A stretch of DNA of 64,000 bases from Microbacterium foliorum (GCF_003367705.1 NZ_CP031425.1:558001-622000), one strand, 5' to 3'; shown: positions 8,547 through 18,135, numbered from the stretch's first letter. Program-made: numbers and translations. Notes: a model not told the origin generated them from the letters alone.

Positions 8547-10211
8547 TCAGACCGCGACGATCTGGATCAGGCAGTCGCCGACCTGCAGCGTCATGCCCGA
8601 TGTCAGCCCGAATCGCTGGTGCGGAGTCATCGGCCCCGACCGTCCGTCGGCCGTGCGCAGCGACGAGCCGTTGCCCGAGCCGAGGTCCTCGAACCAGGGC
8701 TCACCGTCGACCACCCCGAAGCGACCGTGCGTGCGCGACACCGAGCGGTCTCCGTCGGGCACTGCGACGAGCACGGCCTCGGCATGCTCTCCCTCGGGCA
8801 CACGCGGCGCGCGTCCGATGTACCCCAGCCCGGTGATCGGCACGGTCGTGCCGTCGGTGAACTGCAGGGCGACGACCGCCTGCGGCGCCTCCGAGGGCAC
8901 GGGGAGTGCGGTCGGCTGCGCATCGCTCGGCGTGGTCGGCGTAGCGGGAACAGCGGCGGAGGCGCCCGGACCAGCGGGCGCCTGGGCGGCGGGAGCGCCC
9001 GCCTGCGTCAGACGCGCGGCCGATCGTGTCGTGGGCCTCTCTGCGGGCGCCTGGGGCGCAGGCAGTGCCGACGCTGCGGCGGGCACCGCATCCACGACGG
9101 CGGGGAAAGGAGATCCCATCGGCGTCGATTCGACCACCGGCGTCACGACAGCAGGCGTCACGACAGCAGGTGTCACGACCGCGGGTGTCGGCACCGCAGG
9201 CTCACTCGGCGTGGCCGGCCCCTCGGTCGCAGGTGTCGAGGGGAGTGCGGACGGTCGGGCGCCGCGTCCCGCCACTCGGCGATACGTGAGCTCCGCATCG
9301 CCTCCGAGCACCAGCACGTCGCCCGGCACGAGGAAGTACGGGTTGTGCGCGCTCAGCTCGGTCTCGCTGCCGCCGAGGTGTCGTACCGACGCCCCGTTCG
9401 CGGAGCCCAGATCCTGCACCCACAGCTTCCCGTCCTCCACGCCGAAGGCGGCGTGGGTGCGCGAGAGCGAGCGGGTGCCGTCGGGCACGCGTACGAGGAT
9501 CGCGTCGGGAATGGTCTCCGGAGCGCGGGGCGCGCGGCCGATGTAGCCGAGGCCGGTGGCCTCGATCACGGTGCCGTCCGAGAGCTCGAACACGGCCACG
9601 CTGCCGGCATCGACGGGGTCGGAGACCGGTGCCGCGACGACCGGCTGCGACGGCGACAGCGGCGTCTGGCTGATGACCCCCGGCGCGGCCGCGATGACCC
9701 CTGCTGACGCATCGGGACCGGTGACCCTGGCTTCGAGATCCGGCGCGAGGAACATGCCGTCCGTCGCGGCGCTGCGGGTCTTGCGCACATCGATGACGCG
9801 GGCGCGCCCCAGGCCGTCGAGAACCCCTGCGGCTGCGAGGCCCACGGGCAGCAGCACGGGGATCACGTGCGCGAGGCCCATCACCAGGTTGCGCAGGAAC
9901 AGGCCGCGCGCACCGACGCTGGCATCCTTGTCGCGCTGCACGGTGCGCAGGCCGCAGATCAGGTTCCCGGGCGTCGCCCCGGTGTGGCCCTCCCACACCC
10001 AGCCGATGGCCCACAGCTCGATCACGGTCACGGCGACGAGCACGAGCGATCCGGTGAGCATCCAGACCAGCGTCGCGATGACCGCGATGATCCCGATGTC
10101 GATCAGGTAGGCGCCTGCGCGCTGGCCTGCGGTGGCGCGCACCCCCGGGGCAGCCGTGCGGACGGGGGATGCCGGTGGCCGCAGTCGCGCGGCCGGAGGG
10201 GCGATGGTCAT
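8547..10211 (-). CDS. RDD membrane protein with two FHA domains
   Basis: 554 residues. Residues about 25-135 form an RDD membrane domain (GQRAGAYLIDIGIIAVIATL, with the family's Arg/Asp positions). Two FHA domains follow, at about 200-310 and 445-554. Both keep the Gly-Arg, the S-R-T-H phosphopeptide loop and the N-G pair, so both look able to bind phospho-threonine. The linker between them is Pro/Ala/Val-rich and includes a repeated TPAVV unit coded by 15-bp repeats near 9141-9200. Its start overlaps the eccD stop (ATGA on this strand), so the pair is coupled. It likely tethers phosphorylated partners at the secretion machine. Confidence 0.85.
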   Translation of the reverse strand: MTIAPPAARLRPPASPVRTAAPGVRATAGQRAGAYLIDIGIIAVIATLVWMLTGSLVLVAVTVIELWAIGWVWEGHTGATPGNLICGLRTVQRDKDASVGARGLFLRNLVMGLAHVIPVLLPVGLAAAGVLDGLGRARVIDVRKTRSAATDGMFLAPDLEARVTGPDASAGVIAAAPGVISQTPLSPSQPVVAAPVSDPVDAGSVAVFELSDGTVIEATGLGYIGRAPRAPETIPDAILVRVPDGTRSLSRTHAAFGVEDGKLWVQDLGSANGASVRHLGGSETELSAHNPYFLVPGDVLVLGGDAELTYRRVAGRGARPSALPSTPATEGPATPSEPAVPTPAVVTPAVVTPAVVTPVVESTPMGSPFPAVVDAVPAAASALPAPQAPAERPTTRSAARLTQAGAPAAQAPAGPGASAAVPATPTTPSDAQPTALPVPSEAPQAVVALQFTDGTTVPITGLGYIGRAPRVPEGEHAEAVLVAVPDGDRSVSRTHGRFGVVDGEPWFEDLGSGNGSSLRTADGRSGPMTPHQRFGLTSGMTLQVGDCLIQIVAV

Positions 10212-11563
10212 GAGAAGACCTCCAGGATCTGCCCAGCGATGCCGGAACCGTACAGCAGCGCCGCGGGGGCCAGGGCGAGGAACAGGCCCTCGACGATGTC
10301 ACCGGTGCGGGACCAGCCGAGGGAACGCCAATCCCGAGCCAGCGGCACGGTCAGCGAGGCGACGATCGCGCCGGCGATGATCACGACGACGGCGACGAGC
10401 AGGGCGCTCAGCTGCAGTGCGATCACCAGGGCCGCCGCAGAGGTCACGGCGACGACGGTTCCCGTGACGAGCGCGGCCGCCCGGGCGACCCCGTCGCGCA
10501 GCATCCGTGCGGTGAGCAGGAAGTAGCATCCGACGCCCAGCGCTCCGCCCAGGACGCACCACGTCTCGACCGAGGGTCCGGAGGTGTCTATCGACGCGGC
10601 CGTGACCACCACGGTGTAGATCGTCGACAGCAGAGCGAGTGCGCAGGCGATGACGATCCCCGCCTCGGACCTGCGGCGAGCGAGTTGGAACTGCCGACGT
10701 GCGGTGTCGGCTCCGACGGGGGACGGCTCCCGTGGAGGCGTCTGTCGAAGACCCTGCGCGTCGCGGATGACATAGGGCGTGTCGATGAGCTCGCTCGCGT
10801 CGACGTCGAGCGCGGCGGCGCGGATGAAATGGAAGACCGGCACGGCGCAGGCGACCTGTACGGCCGTGATCGCCACGGCGGGCACACCGGCGAGGAACGC
10901 GGCGGCGTTCAGCACCGCGAGCACCGACCACATCACCGCGATCACCGCGGTGGTCGCGGCGGCCAGCCGTCCGCGCATCAGCGCCTGCGCGTGACGCACG
11001 CAGGCGAGCGTGGCCCCCGTGACGAAGCCTGCGGCCATCATCGCGCCGGTGTCGTGGAAGACCGAGAGGGCGACCGCGCCGGCCGCGCCGCCGAGCACCG
11101 GCGCGACGAGGGCGACGTAGATGGTGGAGTCCCGCACCGGCTGGGCCAGCAACGTCAGCGCGCCGACGAGCAGCAGCACTGTCGCCACGGAGACGACGGT
11201 CGCCGACGGCATGATCACCGCGCACGACACGAGAACCATGGTGATCGCGAGCAGCAGAGCGAGCAGCAGGGTGTTCCGGCGAGGCTGCCCCGCGGTCGAC
11301 ACATCTGTCGCGGATGCCTCGGAGCCCGTCGTCTGCGCCGTCGCCGCGCGGTCGAACAGCCAGATCACGCCGCCGTCGCCGGGGATGACCGACACTTCGC
11401 TGTCGAGGTCGATCGCCGCCCCGGAGGTGGTCGTGCCGACGTACCGCTGCAGGTCGACGCCGCCGACCGTGAGCAGCTCTGCGACCGTCGAATCGGCGGG
11501 GACGACCAGGTCGTTGCGCCCGTTCGCATCAGCTACGGTGAGGCGTATCGTCTTCGCTGACAT
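10208..11563 (-). CDS. eccD: EccD-like type VII secretion membrane protein
   Basis: Start at the ATG at 11563, preceded by GAGGCGAGG; the frame stays open upstream only as a shadow of eccC. 451 residues. Residues 1-80 form the ubiquitin-like YukD domain typical of EccD (begins MSAKTIRLTVADANGR). The rest has about 11 hydrophobic membrane segments, as in the EccD family. EccD forms the membrane channel of the ESX complex with EccC. It is transcribed divergently from eccC with 84 bp between the two starts, so they share a promoter region. Confidence 0.9.
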   Translation of the reverse strand: MSAKTIRLTVADANGRNDLVVPADSTVAELLTVGGVDLQRYVGTTTSGAAIDLDSEVSVIPGDGGVIWLFDRAATAQTTGSEASATDVSTAGQPRRNTLLLALLLAITMVLVSCAVIMPSATVVSVATVLLLVGALTLLAQPVRDSTIYVALVAPVLGGAAGAVALSVFHDTGAMMAAGFVTGATLACVRHAQALMRGRLAAATTAVIAVMWSVLAVLNAAAFLAGVPAVAITAVQVACAVPVFHFIRAAALDVDASELIDTPYVIRDAQGLRQTPPREPSPVGADTARRQFQLARRRSEAGIVIACALALLSTIYTVVVTAASIDTSGPSVETWCVLGGALGVGCYFLLTARMLRDGVARAAALVTGTVVAVTSAAALVIALQLSALLVAVVVIIAGAIVASLTVPLARDWRSLGWSRTGDIVEGLFLALAPAALLYGSGIAGQILEVFS

Positions 11564-11647
11564 CCTCGCCTCTCGATGTTCCGACGCACAATGCCGGTTC
11601 CGCGCGGCATCCTGACACAATAGTAGGTGACTCGAGGAGGGCCAGTC

Positions 11648-14600
11648 GTGAGCATCACCAGCAATCGCCGCGCGCCGAAACCGCCGGCAGGCGGACAGCT
11701 CACGCTGCAGCAGGCGCCCGAGCTGCCCAAGCCCGAGGGTGCGTCGAACACCCTGATGATGGCCCTGCCGATGGTGGGCAGCCTCGGATCGGTCGCGGTG
11801 CTCTCGCTCACTCAGGGCGGAGATGCGACCCGCACGTACATCATGGGCGGTCTGTTCCTCTTCATGGCCCTGTCGATGGTGGGCGGGCAGATGTGGCGGC
11901 AGAAGTCGCAGCACTCGACGAACGTCGAGAACACGCGACGCGAATACCTCGCCTACCTCTCCGAGACCCGAGACGCGGTGCGCGAGGTCGCCTCGCGGCA
12001 GCGCCGGTACGAGGAGTGGATGCTGCCCGCACCCGACTCGCTCCCCTTCGTCGCCGAGGAGGGATCCCGCGTGTGGGAACGCCCCGCCGGTGACCCGCAG
12101 TTCCTGGTGACCCGAGTGGGCACGGCCACTCAGCCGCTCGCCATGACGCTCGACGAGGCGCCCATCCCGCCGCTCGCCCAGCTCGACCCGGTGAGCGCAT
12201 CGGCGGCGCACCGCTTCGTGCTCACCCACGACCAGGTGCCCGACCTGCCGCTCGGACTCAACATCAGCACGTGTGCGCGCATCGAGGTCGTCGGCGACAT
12301 CGTGCGCGGGCGGGGGCTGGCCCGCGCCATGGTCTCGCATCTCACCACCTTCACCGCCCCCGAGGATCTGCAGGTCGCCGTCATCGCCTCGGCGGCCGAC
12401 CTGCCGTACTGGGAGTGGGCGAAGTGGCTGCCGCACGCGCAGTCCGACAGTCGCAAGGACGCCGTCGGCGGTGCCCGCCGCATCGGCTCGTCGTGGGCCG
12501 AGGTCGAGCCGCTGATCGCCGACATCCGCTCGCGCGGACCGGTCAGCGGTCGCGGCGGGGGCGCGATGCCTCACATCGTGGTCATCCTCGACGGCGTCGA
12601 ACTGCCCCAGGGCAACCTCCTCGACGAGGAGGGCGGCGTCGACGGCGTCACCGTCATCGACATCGCTCGCGAATGGGCGGAGCTCACCGACCCGCTCACC
12701 GTCCGCCTGATCCTCGACGGCGCCGACGGGGAGAAGCTCACTGTCGCCCGCCGCAGCATGGGCATGGTCCCGGCGAGCCCCGACTTCCTCGGGATCAGCT
12801 CGGCCGAAGCGGTGGCGCGGCGTCTCACCGGCCTCGGTGAGAGCGCTCAGGACGAGGAGGCGGGCGGCGCGCGCACGATCAGCGCCGAGCTGACCGATCT
12901 GCTGAACCTCCCCGATGTGCGGGACTTCGACCCGGATGTGGCCTGGAAGCCCCGCTCCGCGCGCGATCGCCTGCGAGTCCCGATCGGATTGACGAGCACC
13001 GGCCAGCCGATGATCCTCGACATCAAGGAATCCGCCCAGCAGGGCATGGGGCCGCACGGCATGCTCATCGGCGCCACCGGCTCGGGAAAGTCCGAGGTGC
13101 TGCGCACCCTGGTCCTCTCCCTGGCGATGACGCACTCGTCCGAAGCGCTGAACTTCGTGCTGATCGACTTCAAGGGCGGTGCGACCTTCGCGGGCATGGC
13201 GGATATGCCGCACGTCTCCGCCGTCATCACCAACCTCGGTGACGACCTCACTCTGGTCGACCGCATGCAGGACGCCATCCAGGGGGAGATGACCCGGCGC
13301 CAGGAGCTGCTGCGCGACGCCGGCAACTTCGCCAACGTCACCGACTACGAGGCCGCCCGCAGGGGCGGTCGCACCGACCTCAAGCCGCTGCCCGCGCTGC
13401 TGATCGTCGCCGACGAGTTCTCCGAGCTGCTCGCCGCGAAACCCGACTTCACCGAGCTGTTCGTCGCGATCGGCCGACTCGGCCGATCGCTGCAGGTGCA
13501 CCTCCTGCTCTCGACCCAGCGTCTGGAAGAGGGCAAGCTGCGCGGACTCGACTCCCACCTGTCGTACCGCATCGGTCTGAAGACGTTCTCCGGTGCCGAC
13601 TCGCGCGCGGTCATCGGCGTCCCCGACGCGTTCACACTTCCGGGCGGTGGCGGCCACGGCATCCTGAAATCGGATGCCGAGACCCTCACGCAGTTCCGCG
13701 CCGCGTACGTGTCGGCCCCTCCCAAGACCCGCCGGCGCAAGCCGGGCGCGACGGCTGAGGCAGACGGTTCAGGGGCGGAGGTCCGGGCGATCGAGGCCCG
13801 GTCGTTCACGGCCGCGCCGGTGCTCGAGCAGGAGAGCTCCGATGACCAGGCTCCCGCCCTCGACGTCGTGCGGGGCGAGGCGCCCGAGCAGCGGGTGACG
13901 TTCGACATCGCCGTCGCGCAGATGAAGGGTCGCAGCATGCCCGCCCACCAGGTGTGGCTGCCTCCGCTCGATGTGCCGGCGACGTTCGACGAGATGCTCG
14001 GCGATCTGGTCGAAGACCCGCAGCTCGGACTGATCTCGCCGCGCTGGCGACAGGCCGGCCCCCTCACGATTCCGCTGGGCACCGTGGACCGACCGCTCGA
14101 GCAGCGTCGCGATCGGCTGACGCTGACGCTCACCGGTGCGGGCGGTCACCTCGCGATCGTCGGCGGCGCGCGCAGCGGCAAGAGCACGCTCGCCCGCAGC
14201 GTCCTCACCGGCATCGCGCTGACGCACACTCCGCAGGAGGTGCAGTTCTACGTCATGGACTTCGGCGGGGGAACCTTCGTGCCGTTCGCCAAGATGGCCC
14301 ACGTCGCCGGCGTCGCCGGTCGCAACCAGCCCGACGTGCTGCGACGCATGTTCCAGGAGGTCGTCGGCATCGTCAACGCCCGCGAGCGCTATTTCACGGC
14401 GAACTCGATCGACTCGATCGAGACCTATCGGCGTCTGCGCGCGCAGGGGAAGGCCGACGACGGCTACGGCGACGTGTTCCTCATCATCGACGGATGGCCC
14501 ACGATCCGGGCCGAGTTCGACGAGATGGAGTTCGAGATCCAGTCGCTCGCGGGGCGGGCGCTCACCTTCGGCGTGCACATCGTGGCGACGACCTCTCGGT

Positions 14601-15637
14601 GGATGGACTTCCGCACCGCGATCCGCGACACGTTCGGTTCGAAGCTCGAGCTGCGCCTCGGCGACACCAGCGATTCGGAGATCGACCGCAAGGTCGCCGT
14701 CAACGTGCCGCTGAGCCGTCCCGGTCGCGGACTCGCTCCGTCGAAGCACCACATGCTCACCGCTCTGCCGCGCGTCGACGGCTCCGGCGATCCCGACACG
14801 CTCAGCGAGGGCGTCGAACACCTGATCGAGCGCGTGAACACGGCGTGGAAGGGTCCCCGCGGCCCCAAGCTGCGTCTGCTGCCCGAGATGCTCGAGCTCT
14901 CGGCACTGCAGCAGCTGGCTGCCGGCACCCCGCTGCAGAACCAGGTGCTGCTGGGCGTCGATGAGGCGGCGCTCGCCCCCTCCGCGTTCGATGTGCGGCG
15001 CAACCCGCACCTGTACCTGTTCGGCGACAGCCAGTCGGGCAAGTCGAGCTTCCTGCGCACGTTCGCGCACGAGGTGATGCGCACGACGACTCCTCAGTCG
15101 GCGCAGATCTTCGTCGTCGACTACCGGCGCGCCCTGCTGTCCGAGATCCCCGAGGAATACCTCGCCGGGTACTACACGACCGCGCAGCAGGCGTCGGAAG
15201 AGCTGGGAGGGCTCGCCGAGTACCTGCGAGGCCGCATGCCTGGGCCGGACATCACGCCCCAGCAGCTGCGAGACCGCTCGTGGTGGACGGGTGCAGAGGT
15301 CTACGTGCTCGTCGACGACTACGACCTCGTCAACACGCAATCGGGCAACCCGATCGCGGCGCTGCAGCCGCTCCTCGCCCAGGCGACGGACGTCGGGCTG
15401 CATCTGATCATCGCCCGCCGTTCCGGTGGCGCGTCGCGGGCGACGTTCGAGCCGGTCATGCAGACGCTGCGCGACCTCGCGGCTCCCGGCATCCTGCTCT
15501 CGGGCAGCCCCGACGAGGGGCCGCTGATCGGCAACGTGAAGGCCACGCCCGCCGTGCCGGGGCGTGCCAGGGTGATCACTCGCGAACGCGGACTCCAGAC
15601 CATGCAGCTCGCCTTCGCCCCGTCGTCGCACCCGTAG
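11648..15637 (+). CDS. eccC: EccC-type FtsK/SpoIIIE ATPase, type VII secretion motor
   Basis: I place the start at the GTG at 11648, eight bases after GAGGAGG, rather than the GTG at 11627. 1329 residues. Two membrane segments lie near residues 35-80. Three FtsK/SpoIIIE ATPase domains follow, with Walker A motifs GATGSGKS (about 475), GGARSGKS (about 839) and GDSQSGKS (about 1125), and matching Walker B motifs LLIVADE, FLIIDG and YVLVDD. Only the first Walker B keeps the Asp-Glu pair, which agrees with ESX motors in which ATPase 1 is the catalytic one and ATPases 2 and 3 bind substrate. EccC is fused here as one chain, unlike the split EccCa/EccCb of ESX-1. It drives export of the WXG100 pair encoded just downstream. 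Confidence 0.95.
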   Translation: MSITSNRRAPKPPAGGQLTLQQAPELPKPEGASNTLMMALPMVGSLGSVAVLSLTQGGDATRTYIMGGLFLFMALSMVGGQMWRQKSQHSTNVENTRREYLAYLSETRDAVREVASRQRRYEEWMLPAPDSLPFVAEEGSRVWERPAGDPQFLVTRVGTATQPLAMTLDEAPIPPLAQLDPVSASAAHRFVLTHDQVPDLPLGLNISTCARIEVVGDIVRGRGLARAMVSHLTTFTAPEDLQVAVIASAADLPYWEWAKWLPHAQSDSRKDAVGGARRIGSSWAEVEPLIADIRSRGPVSGRGGGAMPHIVVILDGVELPQGNLLDEEGGVDGVTVIDIAREWAELTDPLTVRLILDGADGEKLTVARRSMGMVPASPDFLGISSAEAVARRLTGLGESAQDEEAGGARTISAELTDLLNLPDVRDFDPDVAWKPRSARDRLRVPIGLTSTGQPMILDIKESAQQGMGPHGMLIGATGSGKSEVLRTLVLSLAMTHSSEALNFVLIDFKGGATFAGMADMPHVSAVITNLGDDLTLVDRMQDAIQGEMTRRQELLRDAGNFANVTDYEAARRGGRTDLKPLPALLIVADEFSELLAAKPDFTELFVAIGRLGRSLQVHLLLSTQRLEEGKLRGLDSHLSYRIGLKTFSGADSRAVIGVPDAFTLPGGGGHGILKSDAETLTQFRAAYVSAPPKTRRRKPGATAEADGSGAEVRAIEARSFTAAPVLEQESSDDQAPALDVVRGEAPEQRVTFDIAVAQMKGRSMPAHQVWLPPLDVPATFDEMLGDLVEDPQLGLISPRWRQAGPLTIPLGTVDRPLEQRRDRLTLTLTGAGGHLAIVGGARSGKSTLARSVLTGIALTHTPQEVQFYVMDFGGGTFVPFAKMAHVAGVAGRNQPDVLRRMFQEVVGIVNARERYFTANSIDSIETYRRLRAQGKADDGYGDVFLIIDGWPTIRAEFDEMEFEIQSLAGRALTFGVHIVATTSRWMDFRTAIRDTFGSKLELRLGDTSDSEIDRKVAVNVPLSRPGRGLAPSKHHMLTALPRVDGSGDPDTLSEGVEHLIERVNTAWKGPRGPKLRLLPEMLELSALQQLAAGTPLQNQVLLGVDEAALAPSAFDVRRNPHLYLFGDSQSGKSSFLRTFAHEVMRTTTPQSAQIFVVDYRRALLSEIPEEYLAGYYTTAQQASEELGGLAEYLRGRMPGPDITPQQLRDRSWWTGAEVYVLVDDYDLVNTQSGNPIAALQPLLAQATDVGLHLIIARRSGGASRATFEPVMQTLRDLAAPGILLSGSPDEGPLIGNVKATPAVPGRARVITRERGLQTMQLAFAPSSHP

Positions 15638-15720
15638 GAGCGGCGTCGCAGAGGTGTCGCAGAGCAGGGTGGGCAGAGCTACCCATGGGCATACGCGCAC
15701 GAGCGCCGTATGGTGTTACT

Positions 15721-15742
15721 TGTCACCGAAACATCGGTGACA
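15721..15742. promoter_or_regulatory. 9-bp perfect inverted repeat upstream of the WXG100 pair
   Basis: TGTCACCGA and TCGGTGACA are separated by four bases. It sits in the 160-bp gap between eccC and the first WXG100 gene, just after a candidate -10 (TATGGT). The form fits an operator for a dimeric regulator; the regulator is not known. Confidence 0.5.
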
Positions 15743-15800
15743 CGGCCCTCCGGGGCTGACTCAGACAGGGCGGTTTCGCCCATACGACCAGGAGGTGACC

Positions 15801-16112
15801 GTGAGCGGAGAGATCTCTGCAGCGGATGGAGCCCTGCAGCGGGGCGCCGGTATCGTCAGCAGCTCGAAGCAGGACATCATCGGCGAACTGAACTCGATTC
15901 AGTCTCAGCTGTCAAGCATCGGATCGTCGTGGCAGGGCGCGGGGGCCGCGGCGTTCACACAGACGTTCCAGGCGTGGCAGGAGAAGTCCCGCCGCATCAC
16001 GAACGCTCTGGACGAGTTCGAGCAGAACCTGCGCGACTCGCAGTCGGCCTACACGCAGACCGACGACACGTCTGCGCAGTCGCAGAACAAGTTCATGGGC
16101 CGTCTCGGCTGA
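15801..16112 (+). CDS. WXG100 protein, EsxA-like
   Basis: Start chosen at GTG 15801, five bases after AGGAGG; GTG 15795 lies inside that site. 103 residues with a central W-Q-G turn (SSWQGAGAAAFTQTF) between two helices: the WXG100 fold. A tyrosine in the second half (SAYTQTDD) partly matches the YxxxD/E export signal of actinobacterial ESX substrates. It is paired with the next gene, and WXG100 proteins normally work as heterodimers that are exported through EccC. Confidence 0.92.
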   Translation: MSGEISAADGALQRGAGIVSSSKQDIIGELNSIQSQLSSIGSSWQGAGAAAFTQTFQAWQEKSRRITNALDEFEQNLRDSQSAYTQTDDTSAQSQNKFMGRLG

Positions 16113-16131
16113 GACCGGAGGGAAAAAGATC

Positions 16132-16422
16132 ATGAGTGGTAACGGATACAAGATGCAGTTCGGCGCCGTCGACACGGCGGGTGCCGATCTCGTTCGCGGC
16201 GCGAACAACATCGACAACAAGCTCTCTCAGATGGAAGACGCGCTCAAGCCGCTTCAGGCGGACTGGACCGGTTCGGCATCCGAGGCGTACATCCAGGCGA
16301 AGGCCAAGTGGAACGCGGCCCTGACCGAGATGAAGGCGCTTCTGAACGACATCGGGCGTCAGGTCTCGCAGGACTCGCAGGACGGTCAGGCGAACGAGAA
16401 CAGGAACATGAACCGCTGGTGA
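16132..16422 (+). CDS. WXG100 protein, EsxB-like
   Basis: 96 residues, starting 19 bp after the previous stop, with GGAGGGAAAAAG upstream. The central W-T-G turn (ADWTGSASEAYIQAK) separates two helices as in WXG100 proteins. Expected to pair with the preceding gene product as substrate or co-substrate of EccC. A strong terminator follows, closing the type VII locus. Confidence 0.92.
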   Translation: MSGNGYKMQFGAVDTAGADLVRGANNIDNKLSQMEDALKPLQADWTGSASEAYIQAKAKWNAALTEMKALLNDIGRQVSQDSQDGQANENRNMNRW

Positions 16423-16440
16423 TCACGCGGTGAGAGTTCG

Positions 16441-16476
16441 AGCCGGCTGTCGCCCCTTCGGGGGTGACAGCCGGCT
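16441..16476 (+). terminator. Intrinsic terminator of the WXG100 operon
   Basis: 16-base arms (16441-16456 and 16461-16476) with one G-T pair and a TTCG tetraloop, followed by a CT-rich tail. Confidence 0.88.
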
Positions 16477-16531
16477 CTCTCTGTGTCCGGGTGTCTGCGT
16501 GGGTACCGCGCGGTGCGACCGCGAGAGCGGC

Positions 16532-17002
16532 TCAGCGGGTGGCGTCGGCCAGGTGGCGAGCGTTGTGGCTCAGCACCTTGACGATGATGCCGTGGCTGCG
16601 CAGCTCCTTGGCGGTGCGCGCGCCCTCTTCGGCGTCACGCCCGAGGGCGTTGATGTTCGCCACGACGAGGACGTCGCCGGGCTTCAACGTCGCGATCAGG
16701 CGCGAGAGCCGGTCGCTCCAGGACTCGAGGATGTCGGGGGCCGGATGACGGAATCCCTCGATCGGCACCCCGAACCGGGTGAGGTCCTCACGCTGCTCGA
16801 CGACCGAGGGCATGCCCTCTCGCGAGACGACGAGCCCGACCAGGCGCGATCCGTCCGGGCGCGCGACCCAGAAATCGCGGTTCTGCTGCAGCTCGGTGAA
16901 GCACTTCGGGCACTCCGCGGCCGCGTGCGGCAGGTGCAGCGGACTCGTCAGGGCCTCGTCGACGGATGCCGTCGCCTTCATCGGATCGATCGTCTCGCTC
17001 AT
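16532..17002 (-). CDS. Serine-recombinase-like protein without DNA-binding domain
   Basis: 156 residues with a good ribosome site (GGAGGTGCGCG). Residues 52-125 follow the resolvase/invertase catalytic fold: a strand with Ser60 at the place of the nucleophile (LVGLVVSREG), then the LKPGDVLVVANINALGRD stretch that in true resolvases reads close to LRPGDTLVVWKLDRLGRS. The arginine two positions before the serine and the serine after LGR are lost, and no helix-turn-helix follows. The N-terminal 50 residues are extra and contain C-x-x-C (31, 34). It is probably a domesticated, perhaps inactive recombinase relative rather than a mobile element, since no inverted repeats or partner genes are near. 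Confidence 0.6.
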   Translation of the reverse strand: MSETIDPMKATASVDEALTSPLHLPHAAAECPKCFTELQQNRDFWVARPDGSRLVGLVVSREGMPSVVEQREDLTRFGVPIEGFRHPAPDILESWSDRLSRLIATLKPGDVLVVANINALGRDAEEGARTAKELRSHGIIVKVLSHNARHLADATR

Positions 17003-17054
17003 CGCGCACCTCCGGGGTCCATTCTGCCCTGTCGGAGCCGCCCGTGGCGACCGT

Positions 17055-18044
17055 TCAGAGCATCCCGAGGGCGCGGACGGCCTCGCGTTCCTCGGTCAGC
17101 TCGGCGACGGATGCGTCGATGCGCGATCGCGCCCACTCGCTGACCTCGAGGCCCTCGACGATCCGCCATTCTCCGTCGACCGCCCGCACCGGGAACGACG
17201 AGATCAGGCCCTCGGGCACGCCATACTCGCCGTGGGAGACCACGCCCGCCGACGTCCAGTCGTCGGTGCCGTGCACCCAGTCGCGCACGTGCTCGATCGT
17301 CGCGTTCGCGGCCGACGCCACCGAAGACGATCCGCGCACCGCGATGATCTCGGCCCCGCGCTTCGCTACGCGGGGGATGAAGGTCTCGTCGAGCCAGACC
17401 GAGACGTCGCCGACGATGGTCTCGAGCGCCTCCGTCACCGGCCGTCCGGCGACCGTCGCGTGCGACACGTCGGGGAACTGCGTCGCGGAGTGATTGCCCC
17501 AGATCGGGACCCGGCGCACGGTGTCGACGGGCACCGCGAGTGTCTGCGCCAGCTGCGCCCTCGCGCGGTTCTCGTCGAGCCTGGTCAGCGCGCTGAAGCG
17601 TTCGGCGGGAACGCCGTCGGCCGAGGCCGCGGCGATGAGCGCGTTCGTGTTGGCCGGGTTCCCCACGACCGTGACACGCACACCGTCGGCCGCGTGCGCG
17701 GCGATCGCGGCACCCTGCGGGCCGAAGATGCCCGCGTTCGCGGCGAGGAGGTCACCGCGCTCCATGCCGGGGCCGCGAGGACGAGCGCCCACCAGCAGCG
17801 CCAGGTCGGCGCCGTCGAATCCCACGGCGGGGTCGTCGGTCACCTCGACCTGCTCGAGGAGGCCGAAGGCGCCGTCCTGCAGCTCGAGCGCCGCCCCCTC
17901 GGCCGCACCCAGCCCCTGAGGGATCTCCAGCAGTCGCAGCCGCACCTTCTCCTCCGGCCCGAGGAGGTCACCGGCGGCGATGCGGAACAGCAGCGCGTAT
18001 CCGATCTGTCCGCCGGCACCGGTCAGTGTGATCGTGGTCGTCAT
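17055..18044 (-). CDS. mdh: Malate dehydrogenase
   Basis: 329 residues, the usual length of the cytosolic-type NAD enzyme. The N-terminal [15 protein letters not shown] is the dinucleotide site. [10 protein letters not shown] carries substrate-binding residues, and [12 protein letters not shown] contains the catalytic histidine. It interconverts malate and oxaloacetate in the citric acid cycle. Stands alone, with the downstream recombinase-like gene on the same strand 52 bp away. Little doubt about the identification. Confidence 0.96.
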   Translation of the reverse strand: MTTTITLTGAGGQIGYALLFRIAAGDLLGPEEKVRLRLLEIPQGLGAAEGAALELQDGAFGLLEQVEVTDDPAVGFDGADLALLVGARPRGPGMERGDLLAANAGIFGPQGAAIAAHAADGVRVTVVGNPANTNALIAAASADGVPAERFSALTRLDENRARAQLAQTLAVPVDTVRRVPIWGNHSATQFPDVSHATVAGRPVTEALETIVGDVSVWLDETFIPRVAKRGAEIIAVRGSSSVASAANATIEHVRDWVHGTDDWTSAGVVSHGEYGVPEGLISSFPVRAVDGEWRIVEGLEVSEWARSRIDASVAELTEEREAVRALGML

Positions 18045-18070
18045 GATCCGAGCCTACGTCCGTGCGGCGC

Positions 18071-18112
18071 GGTCCGGGAGGGGCGGTCCGGGAGGGGCGG
18101 TCCGGGAGGGGC
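18071..18112. repeat. Three perfect tandem copies of a 14-bp unit
   Basis: GGTCCGGGAGGGGC at 18071-18084, 18085-18098 and 18099-18112. The array lies in the divergent promoter region between mdh and the metallopeptidase gene, 23 bp upstream of the latter's start. Confidence 0.95.
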
Positions 18113-18135
18113 GTCGTGCGGAGTACCCTCATGGC

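Noticed and set aside
11564..13657. Upstream extension of the eccD frame to 1149 codons
   Set aside because: The extension is antisense to eccC and the start at 11563 has both a ribosome site and the expected EccD N-terminus.
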